Assembly: GCA_051295955.1 (NCBI GenBank)
Contig: JBPDWA010000008.1
Span: forward strand, 86,022-150,021
Direction: 5' to 3'
Source: Enterococcus faecalis_A
GTDB lineage: Bacteria > Bacillota > Bacilli > Lactobacillales > Enterococcaceae
Length of the DNA: 64,000 nucleotides
The stretch's first letter is position 1. Every line of letters begins with the position of its first letter. Under the pieces are notes generated by a model. The model did not search any database. It had not been told where the DNA came from and saw only the letters and a list, made by a program, of their open reading frames with translations. This document shows, piece after piece, positions 36,964-47,468 of the stretch. The translations under genes and the position numbers were made by a program.

Positions 36964-37776
36964 CGAAATCCAAAGAAAGTTTCTAAAGAGAAAAAAGCAA
37001 ATAGTATTCCTCAGAAAAAACGAAAAAGTTATTCAGTGAAATAAAGTTGATTGCATACTACAAACAATCAGCTGAAAAAATGATAGAAACTAAGCTAAAA
37101 TTATTATTGCGTGAATGTGGATTAGAAAATTTAGAAGGAACTGCTAATCCGGGACATCATGAAAAGGATTAACCAGGATGGAAGCACTGGGTGGCACTAT
37201 AGAATTGGAAACTACTGGATATTGGCTAATATTTAGGCTTGAAAAATCGTAATACTAGAAATATAAATCACAAAAATATATATTTTTGTGATTTATTCGA
37301 AAGTTATTTTAGCTTAGGCAGATAGTTCGTCGTCAATAACTTGTCTACGATCCTTCGTTACTAGAACAAGATGACAGTGGAGAAGAAACGCTGAATGATT
37401 GTTTGATCAGTTCATTTCTCATATAGACTGTTTCTAACGTACGAAAAAAATAAAAAGTCAATATGCTCTCACTTATCGGTTTTCGTGATATCAAGGCCAC
37501 CCTTACGTTGAACGGACTTCATCATCCACTTATAGAGGGTGGTATATGTTTGTATAACTTAAATAGTTCTCATAAAGGATGTAACCGCTATCTTTCTATG
37601 TAATAGTTGTTCTATAGATTAACAATATAAATTTGAGGATGCCTAACATGTTCTGTAAGTTTGTTGAAGACGAATAAATATGGATATGAGGTGATAGAAT
37701 GCTGTAATTAGAGGTATATTCGTGCAGACGTTGTTAATCATCTGAGGTTAAAAGTAAAAAATTAAGGAGGATCACT
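36964..37776. other. Decayed region, possible toxin and transposase traces
   Basis: Bases 37080-37165 hold the broken frame LKLLLRECGLENLEGTANPG, ended by a TAA, perhaps a toxin partner to the preceding antitoxin. Around 37425-37540 CTGTTTCTAACGT and the following bases resemble the IS1216-like relics further right. No intact gene. Confidence 0.4.
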
Positions 37777-38730
37777 ATGAAAAAAGTATTAGTAACAGGA
37801 TGTTTAGGACAAATCGGTTCAGAGTTGGTCGTACGGTTGCGTCAAGAATTAGGTAGCGAAAATGTTATTGCAACTGATATACGTATGCCTGAAGTCAGAG
37901 AAAAAAATGATATATTTGAGATCCTCGACGTTATGGATCACAAGAAAATACGTAAGATAGCAGATCGATATCAAGTAGACACCTTAATCCATCTGGCCGC
38001 TGTTTTGTCAGCAGTGGCGGAAGCAAAACCTCAGATGGCGTGGAACCTGAATATGACTGGACTTGTCAATGCACTAGAAGTTGCTAGAGAATTCGGACTA
38101 AAATTTTTTACGCCCAGTTCAATTGGTGCGTTTGGTCCGAATACGCCAAAAGACTATACTCCGCAAGATACTCTTCAACGCCCTACGACTATGTACGGAA
38201 TAACTAAAGTAGCAGGTGAATTGCTGTGTGATTATTACTATACGAAGTATGGTGTAGATACACGTGGAGTCCGTTTTCCCGGGCTGATTTCTTACAAAAC
38301 TTTACCGGGAGGTGGTACCACAGATTATGCGGTCGATATTTATTATTCAGCGATCAAAGAAAGAAGGTATACCAGCTTTATTGCTCAAGGAACAGCAATG
38401 GATATGATGTATATGCCGGACGCAATAGATGCTATCATAAAACTGATGAACGCTGATCCTAACCGACTGGTTCATCGCAACGCCTTCAATATATCAGCGA
38501 TGTCTTTTGAACCTGAAGAGATCAAAGCTTCTATTCAAAAAATCATGCCGGACTTCCAAATGGATTATGATGTTGATCCGGTGCGTCAATCAATTGCGGA
38601 ATCTTGGCCAAACTCGTTAGACACTTCTTGTGCACAGAAAGAATGGGATTTTTCACCTAAGTACAACCTAGATACGATGACAAAAGATATGTTGGAAAAA
38701 ATTCAAGAAAAACTGACAGATAAAGCATAA
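37777..38730 (+). CDS. L-threonine 3-dehydrogenase, SDR type
   Basis: 317 aa; an epimerase-like short-chain dehydrogenase that oxidises threonine to 2-amino-3-ketobutyrate. Rossmann start KKVLVTGCLGQIGSELVVRL, substrate and family motif FTPSSIGAFGPNTPKD, catalytic YGITKVAGELL (Tyr-x-x-x-Lys), GVRFPGLISYKTLPGGGTTD typical of bacterial SDR-type TDH, then MDMMYMPDAIDAI. RBS AAGGAGG before the ATG. GC is visibly higher than its flanks and no kbl ligase gene adjoins, so it is an isolated gene in a decayed zone. Confidence 0.88.
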   Translation: MKKVLVTGCLGQIGSELVVRLRQELGSENVIATDIRMPEVREKNDIFEILDVMDHKKIRKIADRYQVDTLIHLAAVLSAVAEAKPQMAWNLNMTGLVNALEVAREFGLKFFTPSSIGAFGPNTPKDYTPQDTLQRPTTMYGITKVAGELLCDYYYTKYGVDTRGVRFPGLISYKTLPGGGTTDYAVDIYYSAIKERRYTSFIAQGTAMDMMYMPDAIDAIIKLMNADPNRLVHRNAFNISAMSFEPEEIKASIQKIMPDFQMDYDVDPVRQSIAESWPNSLDTSCAQKEWDFSPKYNLDTMTKDMLEKIQEKLTDKA

Positions 38731-39235
38731 GCACCAAAAGCCACTGTGTGTTTCAATAGTGCGCGAAAGAAAGCATGTAATGAAAGAAAATAAAACGACG
38801 CCGATTAAGATAAAAAATGAATGATGTTTTTTCATTCATTGTCAACTGTAATAGGTAAGGTGATCAGTGCTAGTGAGTTTTTTAGTAGTAAGTGTTGCTG
38901 AAGTGAAAGGTTCGATTTGCTTGCAAGCGAGATGACTAAATGGAGCAAACGAGTTTCTGGAATTCTGACTGCTTTTACGGATGGGACTAGGCAGTAATTT
39001 ACTTCCCAACCATGTAGCGATCTTACCTATTATTTTTGGAAAGCAATTTGTCAATCTAATTAATTATTCCAATCAATACTGATTTCAGTAGCTATTATAC
39101 CTGCTATGTCGATCATGTTAATTAGCTTATTAAAATCTAAGGCGGAGAGTTTTCTAGCCAATATGCTGGTATATAACTCAGCCTTACGTTTTGGTTGCCG
39201 CAACTCAAATAAAAAAGCCATTCAACAGTTAACTT
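38731..39235. other. No gene seen
   Basis: A hairpin-like TTCATTCATTG region follows tdh; short frames on the minus strand have no RBS or family features. Nothing else supportable. Confidence 0.4.
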
Positions 39236-39580
39236 TTTGTAGTGCACTCCCCATGTTAGCGTTTTTTGTCTAACTTTGGGGGCGCATTTAAATTGGAAAG
39301 ATATAAATATTCTTTCACGAAGCAAGTAGTAAACGCTTACCAAAGGGATGACAGCGGAAATCCGACGCTAGCGAAACACTTTGATATCGCATCGACCTTC
39401 ACTATATAAAAGTGGGTTAAAACAGTAGAAATTTTTGGATTTAAAGGCCTTCAACGAAGAACCAATTCCAAATATATCTTGTCCAAATTTAAGCTGGATG
39501 TCATACACTAGTGTTAAACAAGAAGTACCTCTTATTTGACTGTCACACTGAAATGCGGACTGCCGAATGATGCCTTAGTT
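39236..39580 (+). mobile_element. 5' relic of an IS3-family (IS150-like) element
   Basis: GTAGTGCACTCCCCATGTTAG at 39239 followed by a complementary AACTTTGGGGGCGCATT is the end typical of IS150-like elements. From TTG at 39293 the frame reads YSFTKQVVNAYQRDDSGNPT, LAKHFDIAS, stop, then KWVKTVEIFGFKGLQRR, an OrfA helix-turn-helix pair. Stops at about 39406 and later, and loss of OrfB, make it inactive. Confidence 0.65.
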
Positions 39581-39850
39581 CAGACTTGACGCCGGAAGTT
39601 TCTACAAGCAGGTATATAGGGATTTTTGCCAAAACCACAGGGAAAATCTGCTGTGCCAAAGAAAAAACAACTGATTGAGGCAAAAAAAGGATAAACCTAG
39701 TACTACTAAAAATAAATTTTGAAAAAGGATAATATTACCATTAGAAATATCCCAACTTGCTCCTACAGCTGGGATATATTTTTTTATAAAAAAATATATT
39801 ACTATATAAAGTATTTTGTATATTTGTATATTTACTGATCTCATGTTCAC

Positions 39851-40310
39851 TTAAATTCTTACGTAATCAACGTAAGAAGTATTTGCAGTCGCTGTCTTAG
39901 TATCAACATATTTGTTGTCAACTTTTCTATATCTTTTGTAGGTTACTGTAATAGCACAACTCTGTCTATATTTTTTAAACGTTCCACTTGCAGAATATTC
40001 GTTTTTTAAATTCACAACAACTGGACCAGCAGTGATTTTTACGCTGATTGTTGATTTTCTTTTTGTAGTATACGTATCTAAATATGTTCTGTGACCATTT
40101 TTTATTTTATAATTCTGTGTTTTTGCCCATGTTCTAGGTTGAATACCAGTTTTATTATCAATAATATAATAGAATTCATCATCATCGGACAGTGGACTAG
40201 CTACTGTTTTAATAATTGTTTCTAGTTCAGAGGATTCAGAGATAACTTCATTATTAAAAGAAAAAAACAAAAAACAAAAAACCAATAAAAATAATAAATA
40301 TTTTTTTCAT
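39851..40310 (-). pseudogene. Small secreted protein with an A7 frameshift in its signal peptide
   Basis: The conserved part is 136 residues from ISESSELETIIKTVASPLSD to NTSYVDYVRI, a Lys/Tyr/Thr-rich beta-like secreted domain. The ATG at 40310-40308 follows AAAGGAAG but runs through A7 (complement of 40301-40307) into an early stop. With six A it would read MKKYLLFLLVFCFLFFSF and join the long frame, giving a perfect signal peptide. So it is either switched off by a one-base slip or phase variable. No family recognised. Confidence 0.6.
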
Positions 40311-40878
40311 AAAGGAACTTCCTTTTATTCTTCTGCTTTTTTTTGTATCAATTTAGTTTATTTTTGTCAAATTTTTCATGGGGTAAAGACATGTAGAGAT
40401 GGTATAAGCCTGCGACATAAGTAAGATAAGAAGTCGTCCATGTTCTAGGTGGGACTTACAACTATCAAGTATAAATAGGTTTGCTAAAGTAAAACAGAAA
40501 AGTATACTTTGCAATCTATTTGAGACTTACTCAACTCTACCCACCTTCTTGTTTAATAGTGGCGCTCTCGCTATTTTTATTAGCTCTCAGCTTCCCCATG
40601 TAACTATCTTGCTTAAACTTTCTTAAAAGTTTTCTTTATTAGTCAGTCCAACAAAAAAATTAATGTACCGCAAATTTCTAAAAAGGTATAAACGGTGATT
40701 TGTAAAAAGCTTTATTGCAAATAGTCATTGTAGAATGTATAACACAAAATAGTAGTAGTTGCGTAGAAATGAAATATTACATATAATATATTTTAAATAA
40801 AATATTTGTTATTTTTTTAATGAAATATTATATTTGTTTAAAATTCAGAACAACAAACAATTTTTTGGCAGGACACCT
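40311..40878. other. No gene seen
   Basis: AT-rich bases between the small secreted protein and thiT. No frame with an RBS; no strong hairpin. Confidence 0.4.
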
Positions 40879-41472
40879 TCAATTTGGCATAATTAGTTTT
40901 TTGTTGGTTGATGCTATCAAAATACAAACAAATCCAGATACAATGAAACTAGCTATAAAACTCCCACCGTTAATTATTAATGAGTACATCCATATATTCA
41001 TCCCTTTTGGTGCAAAGCTACCCCAAAAGATTACGCCTGCAATAAAATGAAAAGAGTATTTCGAAAATGTTCCTATAAAAATTCCCAATAAAACATAGTA
41101 ATTTGCCTTTCTATGTTCTTTGTTGTTTAGTGTTCTATTTAATTGTTTTTTTACTACACCGGCCAGCCCAACTACTAAAAAGGCGATTGTGTATTCCAAA
41201 AGACCTTGCCATACATTCAAAAAACCTCCGGAACTTAGACCACGTAAAAACAAATCTAAGATTCCCCAAATTAAAGCCGCTGACATACCTGGTTTTGTAC
41301 CCCGTCTAAAACTGTAAATAGATATAGGGATTATACCAAGTGAGACCTGAATGGAAGAAGGCCCAATTGAAGTGGGGATATACTCAAGAGCCATTGCAAC
41401 AGCGGCCATAATTGCCCCTTCGATGTATATAACTAAATGTTTATTACTAATAAAGATCTCCTCCTCTGTCAT
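40879..41472 (-). CDS. thiT: Thiamine-specific ECF transporter S component
   Basis: The membrane receptor for thiamine, working with the shared EcfA/EcfT module. About six helices in 190 aa; EGAIMAAVAMALEYIPTSIG, then IPISIYSFRRGTKPGMSAAL and QGLLEYTIAFLVVGLAG match ThiT, and a TPP riboswitch lies upstream. The frame opens with ATG at 41472, but GAGGAGGAG lies inside the first codons and stands six bases before an ATT (41451-41449) from which the protein would begin ISNKHL, aligned with the usual MSN start. The true start may be that ATT. Confidence 0.88.
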   Translation of the reverse strand: MTEEEIFISNKHLVIYIEGAIMAAVAMALEYIPTSIGPSSIQVSLGIIPISIYSFRRGTKPGMSAALIWGILDLFLRGLSSGGFLNVWQGLLEYTIAFLVVGLAGVVKKQLNRTLNNKEHRKANYYVLLGIFIGTFSKYSFHFIAGVIFWGSFAPKGMNIWMYSLIINGGSFIASFIVSGFVCILIASTNKKLIMPN

Positions 41473-41504
41473 ACTAAGCTAACAAAGAAGAAGATCATTG
41501 ATCA

Positions 41505-41600
41505 ATTATAACAATTCCTACGTTCGTATTACCGAAACAGGTACGAAGGGTTTAGAGTAACCTCAATCTCAGACTAAATGGTCTCCCCTTTGTTAGTAAG
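41505..41600 (-). promoter_or_regulatory. TPP riboswitch (THI element)
   Basis: On the minus strand: AAAGGGGAGACC, CTGAGATTGAGG, then ACCCTTCGTACCTG, TCGGTAATACGAACGTAGGAA. These are the five consensus blocks of the TPP aptamer in order (GGGG, CUGAGA, ACCC, ACCUG, UAAUxCxxxGUAGG). It lies directly upstream of thiT, so thiamine pyrophosphate represses uptake. Confidence 0.93.
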
Positions 41601-41639
41601 CGTTATTTAATTATTTGAAACTTATTATATTACAAATAG

Positions 41640-42331
41640 TATCTCTTTCTATCAAACATACCTTTCAAGAAATCGTGCTGTTGCCGGTCTTGCTTACTGG
41701 GAGCTGTAGTGTAATTTTCTCGTTGGTCATTTTGTTTCTCTGATCGACGAAGTATTATTTAATCGGTTTTATTAACTGTAAATGTGCCAACCAAGCATAT
41801 ATTTTTTGCTTAATTTCTATTCCTAAATCGATAAGAAAAAGAGATTTGAACATCTTCATTTCGAAAACTGCGTTTTGTTAATTGATACTTAGAATGCTTG
41901 CAATCCTTTCCTCTGGTTTTTTCCATGAAAAAAATGCTTCATAGAATTTCCAACTCTCTTTTTTTAAAAAAGTTTTAAAACTCTCACATCTATTCAGAAA
42001 TATTGCAAATTTAAATTATGTTTTAATTATGTCATATACAAACAAAAAAAGTCAAAGTCTTTCAAAAAATCTTATATTCGTGATTGGTCTTACTTTTGTA
42101 AATAGTTCTTTTAATAATAAGGGTATGGCACTCTTATAGCTTTAAGGAAGCTAACTCACTTGCTTTGAGTGAATTTTAAATTTTTTCAATTTATAGCACC
42201 CTTTATATCTCCTAAACATGCTCATCCATAACAGAATTGAAAAAAATGATTAAAATCGGTGACTATCTTTTTTCTACGTCCTTATTTATGTGATATTATT
42301 AGTATAGTAAATAATGAAAGGTGGAAATAAA
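41640..42331. other. No gene seen
   Basis: Short AT-rich frames only. TATTATTAGTATAG at about 42293-42306 supplies a plausible -10 for the lectin-like gene that follows. Confidence 0.4.
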
Positions 42332-42862
42332 ATGAAAAAAATTTATGCTACAATCTTGTCTATCTTGGTTTTAGGAATCTGCTTTGGCGGGAAATCTGAA
42401 GTGAATGCATCTGAACGAAATACTTTAGAATCCGGTTATTATACTATCCATCCAGTAAATAATCCTTCTTTACAAGTGGGCACTACTGACTTTACCTTAA
42501 TCAATCCTGACTCAGAGTACCAAAAGTTTGAATTTTCTTATCTTTCAACTAAAAATGCCTATTATATAGGTCCTCAATTTGCTGGTATGCAAACAGCTGC
42601 TTGGAACGGAGTGGAGGGAGTAGGAAATCTCATATGGGATCATCCCGATTTTGTCTGGGATGTGCCTACTCCTAGTAAATTATGGATAATTGAAAAAACT
42701 GACAATGGCCAATTTATTATTCATAATAAAAAAGATGAAAGTATGGTATGGGATGTCAATAATTATTATGCGAACTTAGGTACTAAAATAAAATTAGAAA
42801 AGCTTCATGATACTTCTGATGTTTTAAGAGATGCACAAACGTTTATTTTGACGAAACATTAA
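42332..42862 (+). CDS. Secreted ricin-B-lectin-like (beta-trefoil) protein
   Basis: 176 aa. Signal peptide (YATILSILVLGICFGGKSEV with cleavage near NASE). The mature part begins LESGYYTIHPVNNPSLQVGT, the usual first strand pair of RICIN-type repeats, and repeats Ile-x-Asn-Lys blocks (KLWIIEKTDNGQFIIHNKKD, VWDVNNYYANLGTKI). Probably binds carbohydrate at the outside of the cell. Start ATG 42332 after AAAGGTGG; the earlier ATG 42314 contains the RBS. Ends in a strong terminator. Fold inferred by pattern. Confidence 0.7.
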   Translation: MKKIYATILSILVLGICFGGKSEVNASERNTLESGYYTIHPVNNPSLQVGTTDFTLINPDSEYQKFEFSYLSTKNAYYIGPQFAGMQTAAWNGVEGVGNLIWDHPDFVWDVPTPSKLWIIEKTDNGQFIIHNKKDESMVWDVNNYYANLGTKIKLEKLHDTSDVLRDAQTFILTKH

Positions 42863-42960
42863 TTATATTTATACATCATGGGCTAGCTCCCATTTTCCTA
42901 TATAACTTTGATAGAAATCATAATTGACATTAAAAACTTCATGATTCATTTTTCTATCGA

Positions 42961-42997
42961 ATAAAAAGCCTATTCTTGGTGAATAGGCTTTTTTTAT
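42961..42997 (+). terminator. Terminator after the lectin-like gene
   Basis: AAAAAGCCTATTC, loop TTGGT, GAATAGGCTTTTTTT. Twelve-base stem and T7. Confidence 0.88.
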
Positions 42998-43097
42998 AAG
43001 AAATGAAGCAACTAATGCATATGAAACTTCTATAATTGTTAAGGGTGGTAAATTAATATAGTAGCATTAAATTGACGTGCGTCATGTTTTCTATCAA

Positions 43098-44213
43098 CTA
43101 TGCAATTAAATCTTTGTCTAAAGTAATTGATTCCAGTAATTGCTTACCATCAGAATTAGTTCCTGGGATACCTGGAGCTTCGAAAACTTCAATTTTTTGT
43201 CCAGCCTTACCAGCAAATTTCCGTCGTATCTGTTCTGTTCCATCGGGGAGACTAGCACGATAAGAATAGTAGCTTTTTCCTTGATACGTTTCAAAGTAAT
43301 ATTGACCATCTACATATACCATCAAACGTTTAGGCGATTGAAATTCATCGGAACTCACATTTAGATAAACATAAGGGGTATGATTTTCCAAACCAGTAGC
43401 TAACATTTTCTTTTGGTTAGTAGTAGTAAAACGGCCTAGGTAATCAACATTGCAGTCAAAAGTACTTGTAGGTATAAAATCAAAGGAACCTTTGTTTCCC
43501 CATTGCCAAGCAGCTGTATCCGTGTGTAGCAAGTGATTACCGCTAGGGCTGGCTGGCCATTCTGCTACCCAGCAATTTTCTTTTCCTAAAACACCGTATT
43601 CCATCCAATTATTATTGAACCAACTGGCACTGGAATAATGAACAATATTTTTGAATCCGCGTTTTTCCAATTGATCTCTAAAGTAGACAGACACCTTTGT
43701 AGCATCTGCATTTATCAAAGGACTTGCTTCTGCATCATTAACCATGACACTATTTTTCGATAAACCCAATTCTTCCGCATAGTCAGCGTAGTAATTTGCT
43801 TGATCAATGGCCTCTTGCTGATTTTCAAACCATGAAAAGTGATAGGTAGAAACAACCAAGCCAGCTGCTTTAGCATTAGCTACTTGGCTAGGCGCTAAAG
43901 GATTACGATATACGCTGCCTTCAGTTAATTTTACAACAACTCCTTTAACGCCAGCTGCTTTCATCTTTTTATACTGTTCAACTGATATTTCACCATTATT
44001 GGAAGATACATCTATAAAATCAATTCGTGGCGGTAAATCATTTAGACTACGTTTACTTCTTGTCAATGGTCTATTCAATGGATCATTTTTAACAAAGCTT
44101 CCTAACTCATGGTTACCAACTACGACATTTTTTGCTTCAACAGGAACACTTGTTACAATCCCTCCTAAAACTAGTCCTACTACTAGCATTGCTAATTTCA
44201 CTGAAAATTTCAT
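43098..44213 (-). CDS. Secreted GH25 muramidase
   Basis: 371 aa. Signal peptide (LAMLVVGLVLGGIVTSVPVEA) and a basic pro-segment, then a glycoside hydrolase 25 domain: IDFIDVSSNNGEISVEQYKK (first catalytic Asp), GVKGVVVKLTEGSVYRNP, VSTYHFSWFENQQEAIDQA, VMVNDAEASP (catalytic Asp/Glu pair), WVAEWPAS and WQWGNKGSFDFI. The last 110 residues form a beta-rich C-terminal domain (YVYLNVSSDEFQSPKRLMVY) that may bind the wall. It cleaves the MurNAc-GlcNAc bond of peptidoglycan, either for self-turnover or as an antibacterial protein. Confidence 0.9.
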   Translation of the reverse strand: MKFSVKLAMLVVGLVLGGIVTSVPVEAKNVVVGNHELGSFVKNDPLNRPLTRSKRSLNDLPPRIDFIDVSSNNGEISVEQYKKMKAAGVKGVVVKLTEGSVYRNPLAPSQVANAKAAGLVVSTYHFSWFENQQEAIDQANYYADYAEELGLSKNSVMVNDAEASPLINADATKVSVYFRDQLEKRGFKNIVHYSSASWFNNNWMEYGVLGKENCWVAEWPASPSGNHLLHTDTAAWQWGNKGSFDFIPTSTFDCNVDYLGRFTTTNQKKMLATGLENHTPYVYLNVSSDEFQSPKRLMVYVDGQYYFETYQGKSYYSYRASLPDGTEQIRRKFAGKAGQKIEVFEAPGIPGTNSDGKQLLESITLDKDLIA

Positions 44214-44314
44214 ATAACCACTCCTTACTATTTATGATATGACAAAAGTTTGTCACATTAAGAGCATACACTAGTAATAAAAAATAATAAATGTTTTTTA
44301 TTATCTTATAATAT

Positions 44315-45115
44315 AGTTCTGTTACAAAGATTTAAAATAGAGGATCTAGGTTCCATTCCGTCCATAGCTTAAGCTGGGATTCTCAATAAGCTATCAATTT
44401 TCGTTTAGACAGAGAAGCAGAAGAACATTCCTTCTTTTTGGTTGTTCTTGTAGATTCCTCAATTTCAACTGGCTTCTATGACGCCTTTAATCATGGAGGA
44501 GGCAATAAGAAAACGTCGATAAAATTTATTTCACCACTTGGTCGGACGATGGTTTTGTTCAATCCAATTATTGAGCTATTGCCTGTTAGAAGTTCTGCTT
44601 TTATAAAAAAGCCTATTATTTTGCAGTTTCTTGAGGATATTTCGAATTGACAGCGTCTTATCAGTAACAAGAACCTTTGACTCACTAAACTGTTTCTAAC
44701 ATCGTTTTAAAAAGGCATATGCTGCTTGCGGATCTCTTTTATTGCGTAACTAAATATCTAATGTTAATCCCTCCGCGTCAATGGCGCAATATAGTTAGTG
44801 CCACGTTCCTTTGATTTTGAAGATATTTCGTCCCATTTCCACGAACAAAAGGACTGTGTATTCTTCTTTTTCCATAGTTGATAGAGAATCTTACCGTATT
44901 CTTGAATCCAGCGATACATCGGATCTCACGATCATACAAGATTTTTTATACTTCACGATAGCTGAGGTTTTAGTGCGAAGATAGTAGCCTATGGCGACAA
45001 TAATCATATCTTTTTGAAATTGTTTGCTCTTAAAGTGAGCCATCTTCATTTCTCCAAGCTACCATTATTTCTATTTTACCCTAAACGGTCTTGTTAAAAA
45101 GTTTCAACAAAATCC
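44315..45115 (-). mobile_element. Degenerate IS1216-like element (IS6 family), copy B
   Basis: Left end GTTCTGTTACAAAGATTT at 44316-44333; right end AAAAAGTTTCAACAAAATCC to 45115, an imperfect inverted match. The transposase on the minus strand is broken by many stops, but its 44700-45050 half is nearly identical to copy A at 47469-48283. About 800 bp, the IS1216 length. Inactive. Confidence 0.75.
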
Positions 45116-45436
45116 TAATATCGATAGTTTTCTAGTTCTTGCTAAGTGACATCACTGTTTTGTACAATCAAACTTATTTTTTTCTTTGGTCATGATGAGT
45201 TAGTCAAGAAAAGTTGACACAGAAAAAATAGACTTCTCGGGGTCAACTTTTTCGACTCGAAATGACCAAAAGACTCTTTATTAAAAAATTGAATGGCTTT
45301 GATAATGTATAAGAAAAAGTTCAGCTAAAAACATCACTTTAAAACAATTGCGGCATTCTATTTTCCGGAAAAATATTAAAGCTGGACTGTATGATTTGTT
45401 TGCTTCCTTATTAGGGAGCTTTTTTTGTTAGAAAAG
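45116..45436. other. Intergenic, one hairpin
   Basis: AAAAGTTGAC (about 45217) pairs with GTCAACTTTT (about 45242), a 10-bp stem with T4 to T5. No gene. Confidence 0.5.
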
Positions 45437-45673
45437 TTAAAAAGGAAAACCAGCCATAATGATTAGAAAAATTAAGTAAGAAAAAATTCCTATAATAATT
45501 AAAGAAAGTAAAATCATAGATCCATGTAAAAAATAGGATGTTTTAAAATTTTTTATAGATGAAATGATTAGAAAAAAGCAAAAAATAATGAGTAGTATAG
45601 GAAAGATTAGAACAGGTCCTACCGATTTGAAGATTTCAAGAAAGATTTTAATTTTATCCATCTCCTTTTTCAT
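45437..45673 (-). CDS. Small two-helix membrane protein
   Basis: 78 aa with two or three hydrophobic helices (VLIFPILLIIFCFFLIISS, GSMILLSLIIIGIFSYLIFL). AAAAAGGAG overlaps the start codons, so either the ATG at 45673 or the one at 45661 is used. Low-GC; no family recognised. Could be an orphan bacteriocin-immunity-like protein, but nothing supports that beyond size. Confidence 0.45.
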   Translation of the reverse strand: MKKEMDKIKIFLEIFKSVGPVLIFPILLIIFCFFLIISSIKNFKTSYFLHGSMILLSLIIIGIFSYLIFLIIMAGFPF

Positions 45674-46789
45674 ATCTGCATGTGACTAATTATATCTCAA
45701 GTATACCTTAATCAACATTCCTTTCTAAAATAATGTTTAATTAATAGTATAGCAAAAAAGCTGTTTACTTTATTAGCATACATGCAAGATCTCAAGAAAG
45801 ATTTTAAGGTACGTAAGACTTTACGATTTTATCAAATAATGATATAAGTATTATTGAAAGCGGTTTTATGCCAATGGCCACAACAGATTAAAGAAATCTT
45901 TTAAATTATTATTAGAAGGAGAGGAAATATTATGGGTGTTTAAAAAAAAGAGAAGAGATAGTTTTTAAGAACTGAAGACAATGAACAGGAGAAGTTGCGC
46001 ACCATTGGATATGTATAAAACCAGCGATTCTTATTGCATCGTTTCGATCGATCTTATCCTCAACGAACATGCGGCAGAACTGTTTAATCTAAAAGGGATT
46101 CCCAATCGTTACAAGTGCATTGAGTTTCTTCAGCTCCTCATCTTCATGAAAAAACATTGAAGGGTGGAAGCTGAACATGGACGTTAATTCCATACCAATC
46201 CTATTTTAATTAAAGTGATAGTTCTAATTAAACTCAAGAATCATTTCTTGTGTCAATGTAGCACCTTCAATGTCATTAGCAACAGAGAGTTCAGACAAGA
46301 TAGAAAATTGCTCGTCGTCTGTAAGAAAACAAATATCTAATTTTTCAAAGCTAACGTCAATAATGACAAATAATTTCATGAAGTAAGGGTCTCCTTTCAT
46401 GGAAAATTTTGGGAAATGCTTTGATATTGGGAATTTCCCAGAAACTCACTATGTAGCTACAACCTTTATTAATGCATCTCGGAAATAATTTAAATATAAA
46501 ATTAATTATCCATTACAACTATTATTTGAAAGACTATCCCATTATAAAAGCAGTTAATGAGTTGGTAGTGAACACAGTGGTTCGGGTAACAGACTGTTCG
46601 TCGTAGACGTAACTACAGGAGAAAGTAGCAAATTCCCGTTGGATCCTTTCTATACATCCACTGTACTCTGAAAAATCACATAATATTGAAACAAATTCTG
46701 TTAGAAATATGTCATTCAATAAATTTTGAGGTTCAAAAAGTTCTTAATTAAAAAGTAATAGACAAAAACTATTTTAAGAGGAGGATTTT
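45674..46789. other. Decayed stretch
   Basis: About 1.1 kb without an intact gene. Around 46007-46160 the plus strand reads MDMYKTSDSYCIVSIDLILN, then AAELFNLKGIP, a 50-codon frame ended by TGA, probably part of a lost gene. Confidence 0.4.
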
Positions 46790-47446
46790 ATGATGAAAAA
46801 ATTAGTCTTATATTTAATCTTTTTAGGGTATCTAGGGTTATTCGGATTTTCTAACAAAGTTACAGCAATTAGTATTCAAAATGTGCATTGTCTAGAAGAT
46901 TCAATTTCTGCTTCGATTAATACGTATAGTACAGGAGGAAGTGAATATTATACAATTCCTTTTGGACAAACAGAAAGTTGGTCTAGATCAGATGACAGAG
47001 GATTTATAATAGCTTTCTTAGATCAAGGAACTTTGTCTACTTATTACAGTAGACCTGAAACGAATTTTTTATATTATGATGGCTTTGTATATAAGACGAT
47101 TAGTAAACCACCACATAAACCACTTGTACCTTTAAAAACTACAACGGATATTAATCCTGGGGGAACCGGTAGAATAAATATGAATAATCATAGCCATTAT
47201 CTTATGGTAGGAATTAGTACTTGGAATGGAGGGAGTTCAGGTTACTTTGATCTTTACTCTGGAGGAACTCAAAGTTGGTCAAGAAATTTAGATCCTCGAG
47301 GATATTTGGTGTATCTCAATGATCGTGGGACTATGCATATATACTATTTACCTCAGAGTAATGTAACAATAACAGTGGACACGCCAAGTAGAGTATATAT
47401 TAATAATGATCCAAGTCAGGAACTCAAACTTGTTTATGCTTCCTAA
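46790..47446 (+). CDS. Secreted protein with an internal duplication
   Basis: 218 aa. Signal peptide (LVLYLIFLGYLGLFGFSN, cleavage near VTA). Two copies of one motif: EYYTIPFGQTESWSRSDDRG and then IIAFLDQGTLSTYY in the first half; GYFDLYSGGTQSWSRNLDPR and then YLVYLNDRGTMHIYY in the second, about 105 residues apart. Each reads as beta strands with conserved TxSWSR and RG. RBS AGAGGAGGA. It is bounded by the IS1216-like copies. No family recognised; an extracellular binding protein is likely. Confidence 0.7.
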   Translation: MMKKLVLYLIFLGYLGLFGFSNKVTAISIQNVHCLEDSISASINTYSTGGSEYYTIPFGQTESWSRSDDRGFIIAFLDQGTLSTYYSRPETNFLYYDGFVYKTISKPPHKPLVPLKTTTDINPGGTGRINMNNHSHYLMVGISTWNGGSSGYFDLYSGGTQSWSRNLDPRGYLVYLNDRGTMHIYYLPQSNVTITVDTPSRVYINNDPSQELKLVYAS

Positions 47447-47468
47447 CAACATAGTTAATAACTTCAAA

